Source: Candidatus Oscillochloris fontis
Lineage (GTDB): Bacteria > Chloroflexota > Chloroflexia > Chloroflexales > Chloroflexaceae
DNA length: 64,000 nt
Direction of reading: 5' to 3'
Assembly: GCF_004138135.1 (NCBI RefSeq)
Contig: NZ_RYFD01000017.1
Coordinates: forward strand, 1 to 64,000
The notes below the pieces were generated by a model. The model was not told the DNA's origin. It saw nothing but the letters and a program-made list of their open reading frames with translations, and did not search any database. Within the stretch, counting starts at the first letter, position 1. Each line of letters opens with the position of its first letter. Shown in pieces: positions 33,371 to 43,001 of the stretch. The position numbers and the translations under genes are program-made.

Positions 33371-34558
33371 ATGAGTGAGTATCAATACTACGAATTCCAG
33401 ACGGTAGATCGCCTTCTCAGTAGCACGCAGATGGCAGAGATCCGTAAACTCTCTAGCCGCGTGGTACTCAGTTCGAGTCGGGCAGCCTTCAACTACTCCT
33501 ATGGTAGTTTTCGTAGCGATCCCATGGATGTACTTGATGAGTATTTCGATATCCTACTCTATATCGCCAATTGGGGTTCAAAGCAACTGGCTATGCGCTT
33601 CCCCAAGGCGGCCATCGAAGCCGCGCAGATTCAACCGTACCTGCTCGGCGACGAAGAGAGCTATGTCGGCGATCTCCTGACCACATCCGATCATCTGATC
33701 CTCAATCTGGAAATCCGCGAGGAGGGGGGCTATGGCTGGATCGAAGGCGAAGGGTTGCTCGATCCGCTCATACCCCTGCGTGATGCCATGCTGCGGGGTG
33801 ATATGCGTATGCTCTACCTCTTCTGGTTGTGCTGTGCAGCAAATCAGGCAGGATACCAGGATGATGATGAATATGAAGAGGATGAGGGTGCTGCTACATA
33901 TGAAGATGAGAATGCAGATGCTGATTCCCTGCTTGAACCACCTGTGCCAGCGGGGTTGAAGCAGCTTGACGCGGCACTCAATGCGTTTGTTGAGTTCTTT
34001 GCGATAGACCGCGATCTAATCGCCGCAGCGGCTGAAGCTAGTCCCAATCTCGCTACAACCAACGACAATGAGCCGCTCGAAGATTGGGTAGGTCTGCTCC
34101 CCGAAGCCGAGCGTAACGCCTTGCTGCTGCGCGTGGCTCGCGGTGAGAGCCGCGTTGGCATTGAGCTACTGCGCCGACTGCGCGAGGTTGGTGGGGTCAA
34201 CAAGCCCACAGTCTCGACTGCGCCGCGCCGTATGTTTCGGGAACTCCAGGCGGCTGCGCAACAGCAGCAGCAACTGCGTATCAAACTTCAGCAGGAGGCT
34301 ATCGAGAAGGCGCGACTGGCGCGGCTTGCCGATCTCGCCCAGCGCGAGGAGGCGATCTGGGCAAATATCGTCGCATTGTTGGCGAAACGTACCGCGAGTG
34401 GCTACGATCAGGGTGTGGCGCTGCTGATCGAACTGCGCGAACTCGCCGTGCATCAGGGGCAGCAGGCAGCCTTCACTGCGCGGCTGCGCAGAGTGACAAC
34501 ACCCTACGCGGGTTCAGCCGCCTTTCAGCGCCGCCTCATGGAGAATCGGTTGGTGTAG
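33371..34558 (+). CDS. unrecognised protein with acidic linker and C-terminal coiled coil
   Basis: Not assigned to a family. 395 residues, soluble. The N-terminal 150 residues are mixed helix/strand (YYEFQTVDRLLSSTQMAEIRKLSSR start, FDILLYIANWGSKQLAMRFP). A very acidic stretch at about 162-185 (DDDEYEEDEG) is followed by a helical region and a Gln-rich coiled coil (about 285-335). The opening resembles proteins found beside SWIM zinc-finger proteins in other bacteria, but no SWIM gene is present here. AAGG precedes the ATG. It is flanked on both sides by copies of the CTGCGTCAT hairpin repeat. Confidence 0.8.
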   Translation: MSEYQYYEFQTVDRLLSSTQMAEIRKLSSRVVLSSSRAAFNYSYGSFRSDPMDVLDEYFDILLYIANWGSKQLAMRFPKAAIEAAQIQPYLLGDEESYVGDLLTTSDHLILNLEIREEGGYGWIEGEGLLDPLIPLRDAMLRGDMRMLYLFWLCCAANQAGYQDDDEYEEDEGAATYEDENADADSLLEPPVPAGLKQLDAALNAFVEFFAIDRDLIAAAAEASPNLATTNDNEPLEDWVGLLPEAERNALLLRVARGESRVGIELLRRLREVGGVNKPTVSTAPRRMFRELQAAAQQQQQLRIKLQQEAIEKARLARLADLAQREEAIWANIVALLAKRTASGYDQGVALLIELRELAVHQGQQAAFTARLRRVTTPYAGSAAFQRRLMENRLV

Positions 34559-34564
34559 GGGCGC

Positions 34565-34680
34565 ATCGTGTTATCCGCAGATGACGCAGATTGCGCAGAT
34601 TGTTTTTTATTTTACCCTAAAAAATCTGCGTAATCTGCGTAATCTGCGGACATATCATCGGGTGCGTAATCTGCGGACAC
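34565..34680. repeat. hairpin repeat copy, CTGCGTAAT variant
   Basis: TTATCCGCAGATGACGCAGA on the left and AATCTGCGTAATCTGCGG on the right form the same folded unit as at 33010-33325, with TTTTTTATTTTACCCTAA in the loop, followed by a shorter fragment. It lies between convergent genes and may act as a terminator. Confidence 0.85.
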
Positions 34681-34694
34681 TAAACCGGACACGC

Positions 34695-35375
34695 TCACCC
34701 CTCAGCAATCTCACTCAACCGGGGCAGATCGCAGAGCGTCACCCGCTCGCGGCCACTGCGGATGATCCCGCTGCTCTCCCAGACGCTCAGGGTGCGGCTA
34801 ACGGTGTAGAGCGTCGTGCCAGTCAGCTCGGCCAGATCCTGGCGCGCCAGCGGCAGCGCAATCGTCACATCATCCCCATCGGGGCGACCCGATTGGGTGA
34901 CGAGACGCAGCAGCGCTCGCGCAAGGCGGCGCTCCACCCGCTCGGTGGCGAGTTCGCGGTAACGATCCTGTAACTCGACAAAGCGCCCAGAGACCATGCG
35001 CAAGGCGCGTAGCGCCAGCATCGGGTGGGCTTCAAAGAGGCGTAGGAGCGTGTGGTGTTCCCACGCCAACGCCTGACAATCCTGGGTGGCTTGCAGATCG
35101 AGCGGATAGACTGCGCCCTGGATGGCGGAGATGATGCCGATCTCAATCGGTGGCCCGATCAGGCCCATAATGATCTGCCGCCCCTCTGGGCTGATCTGGC
35201 TGAGCCGCGCATTACCCGCTGCAAGCACGTAGAAGTGGCTGGCTGGTTCACCCTGGCGGAAGATGAAGTCCCCAGTGGGTACGCGCCGTAGTTGGGCCGC
35301 TGCCGAAGCAGCCGTGAGCGTCTGATCGGGGAGATCGGCGAAGTATTGACAGCGCCGCAAGAGGTCGGTATGCAT
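34695..35375 (-). CDS. Crp/Fnr-family transcriptional regulator
   Basis: 226 residues: cyclic-nucleotide-type sensor domain (FIFRQGEPASHFYVLAAGNARL, GQIIMGLIGPP-type block), dimer helix, then a C-terminal winged helix with LARQDLAELTGTTLYTVSRTLSVWESSGII. The N-terminal Fnr cysteine cluster is absent, so it is not an iron-sulfur Fnr. Heme-based or ligand-free types (Dnr/NnrR-like) are possible. A TATAAT on the minus strand (35406-35411) lies 31 bases upstream of the start. A MITE copy is inserted just beyond it. Confidence 0.93.
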   Translation of the reverse strand: MHTDLLRRCQYFADLPDQTLTAASAAAQLRRVPTGDFIFRQGEPASHFYVLAAGNARLSQISPEGRQIIMGLIGPPIEIGIISAIQGAVYPLDLQATQDCQALAWEHHTLLRLFEAHPMLALRALRMVSGRFVELQDRYRELATERVERRLARALLRLVTQSGRPDGDDVTIALPLARQDLAELTGTTLYTVSRTLSVWESSGIIRSGRERVTLCDLPRLSEIAEG

Positions 35376-35430
35376 GTGTATGATCCATATAGGTAGGTGT
35401 TCGGTATTATAGCGCGAAATCGCACAAAGA

Positions 35431-35558
35431 ACGAGTCACGTAACTGTTCACACTTGGGGTAAAAGAAACCTTTTGTTGACGCAAAGGTTTTGTTGAAGGC
35501 TTTGCGCCTTTGCGTCAAAACCGGAATGCGAGGGGAAGTGTGAATAGTTACGAGTCAC
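35431..35558. repeat. MITE-like element with 9-bp target duplication
   Basis: The element (about 35440-35549) begins GTAACTGTTCACACTT and ends AAGTGTGAATAGTT. ACGAGTCAC occurs directly at both flanks (35431-35439 and 35550-35558). The interior has TTGACGCAAAGG/CCTTTGCGTCAA. The insertion lies just upstream of the putative promoter of the Crp/Fnr gene. Confidence 0.85.
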
Positions 35559-35717
35559 ACATGCTTACCGCCCGGTCATACCCCGGTAACATCCTCCTTA
35601 AGGCGGATCTTCTATGATATACAGTATGTTGATGCAACCCAAATCGGCCCTGATTCGTCGCATAGGGCGAGTCGTGCATCCTCATACGGGATGATGGTAT
35701 AGAACGGAGTATTGGCG

Positions 35718-37529
35718 ATGGCAAGCGCCGAAACGAAGCGTAAACAGAGACGCAATGGACGCCGCCTGATCTTCATTATTGGCGGGGTTCTGCTGGTAGT
35801 GGGGGCGTGTGCGGCTGGGTTCTTCTTGTTGAGTCCCAAACCGCCAGTGGCGGGGACGCTGCCAGAAGGCTGGCAGACGGTGGAGGTGGCGAGTGGGACG
35901 ATTGCCTCGACGGTAAGTGCAACGGGGAATATTGAGCCGGCAGCCGAGGCCCAACTGCGCTTTAGTCAGAATGGGACAATTAGTGAGATTTTGGTCAAGC
36001 CGGGCGATGTGGTGGCGAAGGATGCGCCATTGGCACGGGTAGATAGTGTCAGCCTGCAACTGAGCCTCGATCAGGCGCATGCCGATCTGCGCCAAGCTCA
36101 GGCCGAGTATGAGGATCTGCTCGCCGGAGCCAACGAGTCGGATCTGGCTGAAGCCCGCGCCCGTCTGGCGCAGGCCCGCAGCCAGTATCAGCAAACGGTG
36201 AGTAGTGTGAGTAGTGCCGATATTGCCGCCGCCCGCGCCGATCTGGCCAGTGCCCAGGCGCGCCTCGACCGGCTGATGGCCGGGCCAGCCAGTGATGAAC
36301 TGGACGCCGCGAATGAGCAGGTGCAGCGTGCCCAGAGTGCGCTCGATCAGGGGCGGGTGAACCTGGCTGCCACCAAAGAGCGTGCCCGTATTGATCTGGA
36401 GACCCGCGCTAATGCACTGCGTAACGCACAGGACGAGTATAGCCGGATCTATTGGGAGAACCGCGAACTCGAACAACAGCCGCGTGAACTGGCCCAGGAT
36501 CGTAAGGATCTGGAGACCCAGGCCATGCGCAGCGTCAAGGATGCTGAGGCGGCCTTGCAGTCGGCGCAGGTAGCCTACGATCAGGCGGTGCGCGATGAGA
36601 TTAACACTAACCGCACCAATGAGGCCAGCCTTCAGAGTGCGATCAGTAGCCGCGATAAGCTCTTGGCCGGGGCCAAGACGGAAGAACTGGCCGATGCGCG
36701 GGCGGCAGTGCAGCGCGCCCAGGCCCAACTCGATCAACTGATCGGGGCCAACCGCAATAGTACGCTGGCCGCCAGTCAGTCGAGCATCAGCATTGCGCAG
36801 GCCAGCCTGGAGAAACTGACCGCCGATCCGAGCCAGGCGAACCTGACAACTCGTGAGACGGCGGTGCTGCGAGCCGAGATTGCCGTTAAGCAGGCGCAAC
36901 GCAATCTCGATCTGGCAACGCTGAGTGCGCCCTTTGCGGCGACGGTGGCGAGTGTGGATATGAATATCGGTGAGACGGCTGATGCCTCTTCAACGATTGC
37001 GATTGTTGATCTGCGCAGCTTCCATATTGATGTGCCGATTGATGAACTCGACATCGCCGAGATTCAGATCGGTCAGCGCGTGCGGATCACCCTCGATGCG
37101 CTACCCGGCAGCGAAATTGGCGGCACCATCAGTGCGATTGCCCCCCAAGCCACCCGCAGTGACCAGGGCACCACCACGTATGCCGTCACGGTTGATCTGG
37201 ATGCCGACAGCACGGGGGTACGCCCCGGCATGACCGCTGTGGTGGCGATTGTCACCAGCGAGAAGAACGATGCGCTGCTGGTGCCCCGGCGCGCCGTGCG
37301 TAGCGAGAACGGTCAGAGCTATGTGCTGGTCTTCGATCCGACGGGGCAGCCCAAGGCGGTGGTGAGTGGCGGCACGGCCAGCTTCGAGCCAGCCAGCATT
37401 CGCCGTGATGTGACGCTGGGCCTGAGCAATAGCGAGGTCGTCGAGATTCTGAGTGGCCTGAGTGCGGGTGAAGCCGTGCTGCTCCAGGATGTAGTCAGCA
37501 CCTTTAACCCGATGGGGCAAGGGCGATGA
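35718..37529 (+). CDS. efflux periplasmic-adaptor (MacA/HlyD-type) protein
   Basis: Adaptor of an ABC exporter. One N-terminal membrane helix ([21 protein letters not shown]), then a biotinyl-lipoyl-like half ([41 protein letters not shown]), a very long alpha-helical hairpin with repeated Ala/Gln heptads (about 110-385), the second lipoyl half ([23 protein letters not shown]) and beta-barrel domains. At 603 residues it is longer than MacA because of the coiled coil. Its stop overlaps the ATPase start (ATGA). GGAG precedes the ATG; an in-frame TTG 6 bases earlier is less likely. Confidence 0.9.
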   Translation: MASAETKRKQRRNGRRLIFIIGGVLLVVGACAAGFFLLSPKPPVAGTLPEGWQTVEVASGTIASTVSATGNIEPAAEAQLRFSQNGTISEILVKPGDVVAKDAPLARVDSVSLQLSLDQAHADLRQAQAEYEDLLAGANESDLAEARARLAQARSQYQQTVSSVSSADIAAARADLASAQARLDRLMAGPASDELDAANEQVQRAQSALDQGRVNLAATKERARIDLETRANALRNAQDEYSRIYWENRELEQQPRELAQDRKDLETQAMRSVKDAEAALQSAQVAYDQAVRDEINTNRTNEASLQSAISSRDKLLAGAKTEELADARAAVQRAQAQLDQLIGANRNSTLAASQSSISIAQASLEKLTADPSQANLTTRETAVLRAEIAVKQAQRNLDLATLSAPFAATVASVDMNIGETADASSTIAIVDLRSFHIDVPIDELDIAEIQIGQRVRITLDALPGSEIGGTISAIAPQATRSDQGTTTYAVTVDLDADSTGVRPGMTAVVAIVTSEKNDALLVPRRAVRSENGQSYVLVFDPTGQPKAVVSGGTASFEPASIRRDVTLGLSNSEVVEILSGLSAGEAVLLQDVVSTFNPMGQGR

Positions 37530-38272
37530 GCGATCTGATTGTAGTCCGCGATCTGGCCAAGGTCTACCGTATGGGCGATGTCGAGGTTCACGCCCTACGC
37601 GGGGTCTCACTCACCATCCACGAGGGTGAGATGGTAGCGATTATGGGGCCATCGGGCAGTGGCAAGAGTACGCTGATGAATATCATCGGCTGCCTCGATC
37701 AGCCGAGTAACGGCAGCTACCTGCTCGATGGTGTGGATGTCGGTGATCTCGATGACAACGAGTTGGCCGCCATCCGCAACGAGAAGATCGGTTTCGTCTT
37801 TCAACAATACATGTTGCTCCAGCGCACCAGTGCGCTGCGCAATGTAGAACTGCCCATGCTCTATGGAGGCAATCGCGGCAGCCGCCACGAACGGGCCAAA
37901 GCGGCGCTCGAAGCCGTGGGAATGGGTTCGCGGATGCACCACAAACCCAACGAGCTTTCGGGCGGCCAGCAGCAGCGCGTCGCGATTGCGCGTGCACTGG
38001 TGAACAACCCGCGCATCATCATGGCCGACGAACCGACTGGGGCGCTCGACACGCGCACCGGCGAGGAGATCATGAGTATCTTCCAACGCCTGAATAGCGA
38101 ACAGGGCATCACCGTCATCCTCGTCACCCACGAGCATGACGTGGCCCAGCATGCCCAGCGCATCATCAGCGTGCGTGACGGGGTGGTGGCCGCAGATGAT
38201 CCGGTGGTAGATCGTACCATTGTGGTGGGCAGTGAGGCTGCCACAACTCTAGCCGACGCTAACGGTTCGTAG
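37526..38272 (+). CDS. ABC transporter ATP-binding protein (MacB/LolD type)
   Basis: Cytoplasmic ATPase. Walker [11 protein letters not shown]-loop [10 protein letters not shown], signature LSGGQQQR, Walker [13 protein letters not shown] and switch His in [30 protein letters not shown] at the start is typical of the MacB/LolD subfamily, which powers lipoprotein, macrolide or peptide export through FtsX-type permeases. The next two genes are such permeases. Overlaps the adaptor gene by 4 bases. Confidence 0.95.
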   Translation: MSDLIVVRDLAKVYRMGDVEVHALRGVSLTIHEGEMVAIMGPSGSGKSTLMNIIGCLDQPSNGSYLLDGVDVGDLDDNELAAIRNEKIGFVFQQYMLLQRTSALRNVELPMLYGGNRGSRHERAKAALEAVGMGSRMHHKPNELSGGQQQRVAIARALVNNPRIIMADEPTGALDTRTGEEIMSIFQRLNSEQGITVILVTHEHDVAQHAQRIISVRDGVVAADDPVVDRTIVVGSEAATTLADANGS

Positions 38273-38282
38273 TTCTCCTAGC

Positions 38283-38395
38283 ATCAAGGATTTGACGCAA
38301 AGACGCGAAGGCGCAAAGCCTATACCAAAACCTTCGCGCCTTCGCGTGAGCCTAAAGTCTTTTACCCCAAGTGTGAACAGGTACAGTAGACGAGC
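38283..38395. repeat. dispersed palindromic repeat copy inside the exporter operon
   Basis: ATTTGACGCAAAGACGCGAA and AACCTTCGCGCCTTCGCGT form the palindrome; the right end CCCCAAGTGTGAACAGGTAC matches the MITE terminus, the left terminus is degraded. It sits between ATPase and permease and so is probably transcribed. Confidence 0.8.
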
Positions 38396-38396
38396 C

Positions 38397-39650
38397 ATGA
38401 ACATCATCGAATCTTTCCGTATCTCCTTCCAAGCCCTGTTGACCAACAAACTGCGGGCGGCGCTGACCATGCTCGGCATCGTCATCGGGGTCGGCGCGGT
38501 GATCGGGATGCTGGCGCTTGGGAATGGGTTCCAGGGCTTTTTGAACAGCCAGTTTGACCAACTCGGCATCGGGACGGTCTATGTGGCTCCGTTTATTGAC
38601 ACCAACCGGATTGATGTCCTCCAGACGGCCAGCCTGACCAGTGCTGATGCGCGGGCGATCATGCAACCGGGGCGCTCGCCCTCGGTGCAGGCGGTTTCAA
38701 TTGAGTGGAGCGACAATGTACAGGTGTTGGCCAACGGACAGCGCGGCACCTACTCGGTACGCGCCCTGAGTCCCTCCTTCTTTGCGATTAGCCCGCAGGA
38801 TCTCGCCACTGGACGAATACTCAACGCTGCCGACGAGGAGGCCCGCGCACGGGTGGCGGTGATCGGGCGCAGTGTGGCCGAGACCATGTACGGAGGGTTG
38901 GAGGTCGCCTTTGGCCAACGCATCGGCCTCAATGGCGTACAGTTTGAGATCGTCGGGGTGCTCGCCAACCCACCCGGCCAGGTCAGTGTTGGCAGCGATC
39001 CCGCCGAAGCGATCTTTATCCCCTACGAGACCGGGATCACGCGACTCTTCCGCAACCAGACCAGCGATCTAATCAATGTCTCGTTCATGACGGTCAAGGC
39101 GGTGGATCGCGACCAGATTGACGCGGCGGTGCGCGAAATTACCGACGTGCTTCGCGAACAGCACCGCCTCACCTACCAGGAGAACGACTTCACGATCATC
39201 AACCCGGAGCAGTTTGCGCAACAGGCCAGCGCGGTGATCGGAGCCTTCAATGCCTTTCTGGGCATCGTGGCCGGGATCTCGCTCCTGGTGGGCGGCATCG
39301 GGATTATGAACATCATGCTGGTGAGTGTCACCGAGCGCACCAAGGAGATCGGGCTGCGCAAGGCGGTCGGGGCGCGCCGCAGCGACATCCTGATGCAATT
39401 CTTGATCGAGGCGGTCGTGCTCTGCCTAATCGGCAGCGTGATCGGAATTTTACTTGGCTATGGCTTCTCACTGATCGGCACCTGGGTGCTGGTCAATCTC
39501 TTCCAGGCCGAAGGGGCGCAGGCCACCGTACAACTGAGTAACGTCCTGCTGGCCAGCGGCATCGCGGCTGGCATCGGCATCGCCTTCGGCTTCTTCCCGG
39601 CCCTGACGGCGGCGCGGCTCAACCCAATTGAGGCGCTGCGCACTGAGTAG
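38397..39650 (+). CDS. MacB-like ABC transporter permease (first)
   Basis: 417 residues. First transmembrane helix after an amphipathic start (NKLRAALTMLGIVIGVGAVIGMLAL), a MacB periplasmic core domain of about 200 residues, and the C-terminal FtsX domain with three helices (GISLLVGGIGIMNIMLVSVTERTKEIGLRKAVGAR is the family signature). Works as a mechanotransmission permease with the ATPase and adaptor. ATG selected because the upstream frame is repeat sequence. Confidence 0.93.
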   Translation: MNIIESFRISFQALLTNKLRAALTMLGIVIGVGAVIGMLALGNGFQGFLNSQFDQLGIGTVYVAPFIDTNRIDVLQTASLTSADARAIMQPGRSPSVQAVSIEWSDNVQVLANGQRGTYSVRALSPSFFAISPQDLATGRILNAADEEARARVAVIGRSVAETMYGGLEVAFGQRIGLNGVQFEIVGVLANPPGQVSVGSDPAEAIFIPYETGITRLFRNQTSDLINVSFMTVKAVDRDQIDAAVREITDVLREQHRLTYQENDFTIINPEQFAQQASAVIGAFNAFLGIVAGISLLVGGIGIMNIMLVSVTERTKEIGLRKAVGARRSDILMQFLIEAVVLCLIGSVIGILLGYGFSLIGTWVLVNLFQAEGAQATVQLSNVLLASGIAAGIGIAFGFFPALTAARLNPIEALRTE

Positions 39651-39674
39651 CAACTGTTCACCGTTCTCCTCGCC

Positions 39675-39872
39675 TCCCGGTTTTGACGCAAAGACGCCAA
39701 GGCGCAAAGCATTCAAGATAGCCCCCAATCAAAACCTTTGCGTCTTTGCGCCTTTGCGTCAACATAAAGCTAACAACTGTGCATCCCGGTTTTGACGCAA
39801 AGACGCCAAGGCGCAAAGCATTCAAGATAGCCCCCAATCAAAACCTTTGCGCCTTTGCGTCAACATAAAGCT
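39675..39872. repeat. tandem pair of dispersed palindromic repeats
   Basis: Two copies of TCCCGGTTTTGACGCAAAGA...GCGTCAACATAAAGCT (39675-39771 and 39784-39872), 109 bases apart. They are almost identical; the second lacks TCTTTGCGC in its right arm. Recent tandem duplication between the two permease genes. Confidence 0.9.
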
Positions 39873-39883
39873 GAGGTACGCTT

Positions 39884-41149
39884 ATGTCCTTCCTCGAAGC
39901 CTTTCGGGTGGCTTGGCAAGCCATGCTCACCCACAAACTGCGCGCATTCCTCACTATGCTCGGCATCATCATCGGGGTGGGCGCGGTAGTGGGGATGCTC
40001 GCCATTGGCGACGGCTACCAACTCTTTATTGAACGCGAGTTTAATAAGATCGGGGTTGGTGTCTTTTATGTCAACCCGACTGTAGACAGCCGCAACACGG
40101 ACGAAACCCTGCGCCCGCAGCTACGCTCTGATGATGTGGCCGCGATCATGCGACCGGGGGCAGCCCCGGCGGTGGAGTTCGTGGCGCTCGAACTGAACCG
40201 CAGCGGCACGGTGAGTGCAGGCGGGCCGCGCTACCTCTTCGGCATTAAAGGCGTGACTCCCAACTTCTTCCAGATCGGCGACACCGCGTTGGGCGATGGG
40301 CGCTACTTCACCGATGCCGAAGATCTGGCGAATGCCCGCGTGGCGGTGATTGGCGATGGCGTGGCCACAACCCTGTTTGGCGACATCTACCAAGCGGTGG
40401 GCGAGCGCATCAGCCTGAACGGGGTGCAGTTCGAGATCATCGGAGTGAGTACGACCAAACAGAGCGGCCTCGCCGGCGCACTCGGACGCTTCTCTAGCCC
40501 CAGCGAACAGGTCTATGTCCCCTACCTTACCGCCCGCGACCGGCTCTTCCGCAACAACGTCACCACACGGGTGGATGTATCGAGCATGACCGTCAAAGCG
40601 CGCAGCGTCCCAGAGATAGACGAAGCCATCCGGCAAGTCACCGAGATCTTGCGCCAGGAGCATCGGCTCACCTACCAAGCCAACGACTTCCGGGTGAACA
40701 ACCCGCAGCAAGCCTCGGAGCAGTTCAAGCAGATCACGGCAGGCTTCAGCGCATTCCTGGGTACCATCGGCGGGATCTCGTTGTTGGTGGGCGGAATCGG
40801 GATCATGAACATCATGCTGGTGAGTGTGGCACAACGCACCAAGGAGATCGGGCTACGCAAGGCGGTGGGGGCCAAGCGACGCGACATCATGTGGCAATTC
40901 TTGATCGAGGCGGTCGTGCTCTGCCTTGCGGGTGGGGTTCTCGGCATAGGTTTGGGCTACCTCTTCTCCTTCGGCGGCAGCTACATCCTCTACACCCTCT
41001 CCGACGATCCGACGGTCAAGGCGAGCGTCTCGCTCAGTTCGATCATCCTGGCCACATCCATTTCGGCGGGGATCGGGATCTTCTTTGGCCTCTTCCCGGC
41101 GATGCGGGCAGCCCGGCTCGATCCGATCAAGGCATTGCGTAACGAGTAG
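39884..41149 (+). CDS. MacB-like ABC transporter permease (second)
   Basis: 421 residues, paralogue of the preceding permease with the same layout: LRAFLTMLGIIIGVGAVVGMLAIGDG, periplasmic core, then LLVGGIGIMNIMLVSVAQRTKEIGLRKAVGAKRRDIMW and two more helices. The pair may form a heterodimeric permease with the single ATPase, or alternative homodimers. GAGG precedes the ATG. A terminator hairpin overlaps its stop. Confidence 0.93.
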   Translation: MSFLEAFRVAWQAMLTHKLRAFLTMLGIIIGVGAVVGMLAIGDGYQLFIEREFNKIGVGVFYVNPTVDSRNTDETLRPQLRSDDVAAIMRPGAAPAVEFVALELNRSGTVSAGGPRYLFGIKGVTPNFFQIGDTALGDGRYFTDAEDLANARVAVIGDGVATTLFGDIYQAVGERISLNGVQFEIIGVSTTKQSGLAGALGRFSSPSEQVYVPYLTARDRLFRNNVTTRVDVSSMTVKARSVPEIDEAIRQVTEILRQEHRLTYQANDFRVNNPQQASEQFKQITAGFSAFLGTIGGISLLVGGIGIMNIMLVSVAQRTKEIGLRKAVGAKRRDIMWQFLIEAVVLCLAGGVLGIGLGYLFSFGGSYILYTLSDDPTVKASVSLSSIILATSISAGIGIFFGLFPAMRAARLDPIKALRNE

Positions 41150-41173
41150 CGGCGCAAGATATTGCACCGCTAC
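41146..41173 (+). terminator. hairpin at the end of the exporter operon
   Basis: GTAGCGGCGCAA and TTGCACCGCTAC pair with one mismatch around GATA. The 5' arm contains the permease stop codon. Confidence 0.6.
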
Positions 41174-41251
41174 TCTGCCACCTTTTTGGCCAGAAACACG
41201 TACAATAAGGAGGCATACCTGATGCCAAATCTATGCTAGGAGGAGCATGAG

Positions 41252-42997
41252 ATGGATCTCCCACCAGTAAGCCCGCTTCCATCCGACACGCCCAAACCGA
41301 AAAATATGCTATTCCTGATCGGAGGTGGGTTGCTCGCCCTCCTCCTGATCGCCGTCGGAGCCACCGCGCTGGTCTTGCAACTCACCGGAAATCGCTCGAA
41401 CAGTATCCCGCAACTGGTCGCTGGCGACACCCAGGTCTACGCTGCAATTACTCCTAATTTGAACGATCTGCCCAACATTGATCGCCTGCGCCAAGCCTTC
41501 CCGGAGTTGATGGACTACCAGAATGAAGCAGCCTTCAACGAAAATATGAAGGAGGAGTGGGGCGTCACCTTCAAGGATGACATTGCGCCCTGGATTGGGA
41601 CCGAGGTTGGCATCGCGATTAGTGGTATACCGATTGACCAAATCCTCAACTTTGAAGCCCTGAGCATGGGTGAGACACCCGATGTGCAACAGGATATCAA
41701 GGCGGTCATCCTGATAGCAGCCCGCGATGAGAAGGCCGCCCAGGCATTCCTCGACAAGCTGCGCCAGTTTCGCGAGGGCAAGGGTGAGCAGTTCACCAGT
41801 ACTGAGGTCGGTGGCATCACCATCTATACCCAAGCGAGCGATGACACCCCTGGTGCCGCGTTCGCCCTCGTGCGCGGTCATGTGATCTTTGCCAGTAATA
41901 CCGATCTGATCAGCGCGGTCATCAGCCGTGATCCAAGTGGCAAAGAGACCCTCGCCGCCAACCCGCGCTTCCAGCAGGTGCTGGCCGCGCTCTCACCGGA
42001 TCGCATCGGCTTCATCTTCGTGAATGGCCAGCCAATAGCCGATGGTATCATGGCCAATAGCGAGCAACTGGTCGCTGACATGCCGGAGGCAAGTGCCAAT
42101 CAACTCCTCGATCAGCTTGAGAGTATGAAGGCGCTGCAAGGGGTTGGGTTCTCGATCAGCGTCTTGGCCGATGGTGTCGCCTTTGATGCGTTGAGCGTCT
42201 TTGACCCCAACGGACTGAGCCAGGCCACCCGCGATCAACTCAAAGATGCCACCACGCCCGTCAGCGCCGACCGTGTTGCGAACGTGAGTGGTGACGCCCT
42301 CGTCGCCATCAGCTTCCGCATCCCGCCCACCTACGCGGAACAGATCCGTCAGGCCATTGAGGGTGACCCCGATATTGCCGATCAGGTGGCAATGTACGAG
42401 GAAGAGTTGGGCCTCGATCTCAACCGCGATCTGCTCGACTGGTTCCAGGGTGAAGGTTCGATTGTGCTGCTCCCAGGCGAAGATCTGATGGGGATGCCCT
42501 CGCCGGTGACCGGCTACTTCGCGATCAAGCCGAGTGATCGTGCGGCGGCTGAGGAAGGCATGAACCGCATCATCGAGGCGGTTGATACGATGAGTGGCGG
42601 CGAGCTGGGCCTGACCGATGCGGAGATTGGCGGGGTTAGTTGGAGCGCCTTCAGCCCGCAGGGTGAGACCATCGGCGGCTACGGTTTTGTCGGCGATGAT
42701 CTGGTGATCGCGTTTGGCGAGCGGGCACTGGAATCTGCCGCTGCCCCGACAAGCACGCTGAGTAGCAATACGGCCTATCAGACCAGTGCAAAGGCGCTGC
42801 CCAACCCGCATGGCGGAATGATCTTCGTCAATCTGCCTGAGGTCATCGCAGTAGCCGAAGAGTTCGGCGGGATCAGTGATCCTGAGACAACGGATCGTCT
42901 CGCGCCGTTCAAGGCAATTACCGCCGGTGGTGTACCGGGAATGAACGATAAGGGTGTCGCCTTCGGGCGGCTCTTCTTGGCCATCTCGGCGCCCTAG
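41252..42997 (+). CDS. DUF3352 domain protein, membrane-anchored
   Basis: 581 residues. Short Pro-rich cytoplasmic head, one membrane helix (MLFLIGGGLLALLLIAVGATALVL), then a large extracytoplasmic region matching DUF3352: SIPQLVAGDTQVYAAITPNLNDLPNIDRLRQAF, DDIAPWIGTEVGIAISG, ILIAARDEKAAQAFLDKL, HVIFASNTDLISAVI. The function of DUF3352 is unknown. Strong AGGAGG ribosome site. It follows the exporter operon with a hairpin between, so its link to export is only positional. Confidence 0.85.
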   Translation: MDLPPVSPLPSDTPKPKNMLFLIGGGLLALLLIAVGATALVLQLTGNRSNSIPQLVAGDTQVYAAITPNLNDLPNIDRLRQAFPELMDYQNEAAFNENMKEEWGVTFKDDIAPWIGTEVGIAISGIPIDQILNFEALSMGETPDVQQDIKAVILIAARDEKAAQAFLDKLRQFREGKGEQFTSTEVGGITIYTQASDDTPGAAFALVRGHVIFASNTDLISAVISRDPSGKETLAANPRFQQVLAALSPDRIGFIFVNGQPIADGIMANSEQLVADMPEASANQLLDQLESMKALQGVGFSISVLADGVAFDALSVFDPNGLSQATRDQLKDATTPVSADRVANVSGDALVAISFRIPPTYAEQIRQAIEGDPDIADQVAMYEEELGLDLNRDLLDWFQGEGSIVLLPGEDLMGMPSPVTGYFAIKPSDRAAAEEGMNRIIEAVDTMSGGELGLTDAEIGGVSWSAFSPQGETIGGYGFVGDDLVIAFGERALESAAAPTSTLSSNTAYQTSAKALPNPHGGMIFVNLPEVIAVAEEFGGISDPETTDRLAPFKAITAGGVPGMNDKGVAFGRLFLAISAP

Positions 42998-43001
42998 TTG
43001 A

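Noticed and set aside
34695-35375. Oxygen-sensing iron-sulfur Fnr
   Set aside because: The N-terminal cysteine cluster typical of Fnr is missing, so only a general Crp/Fnr call is made.
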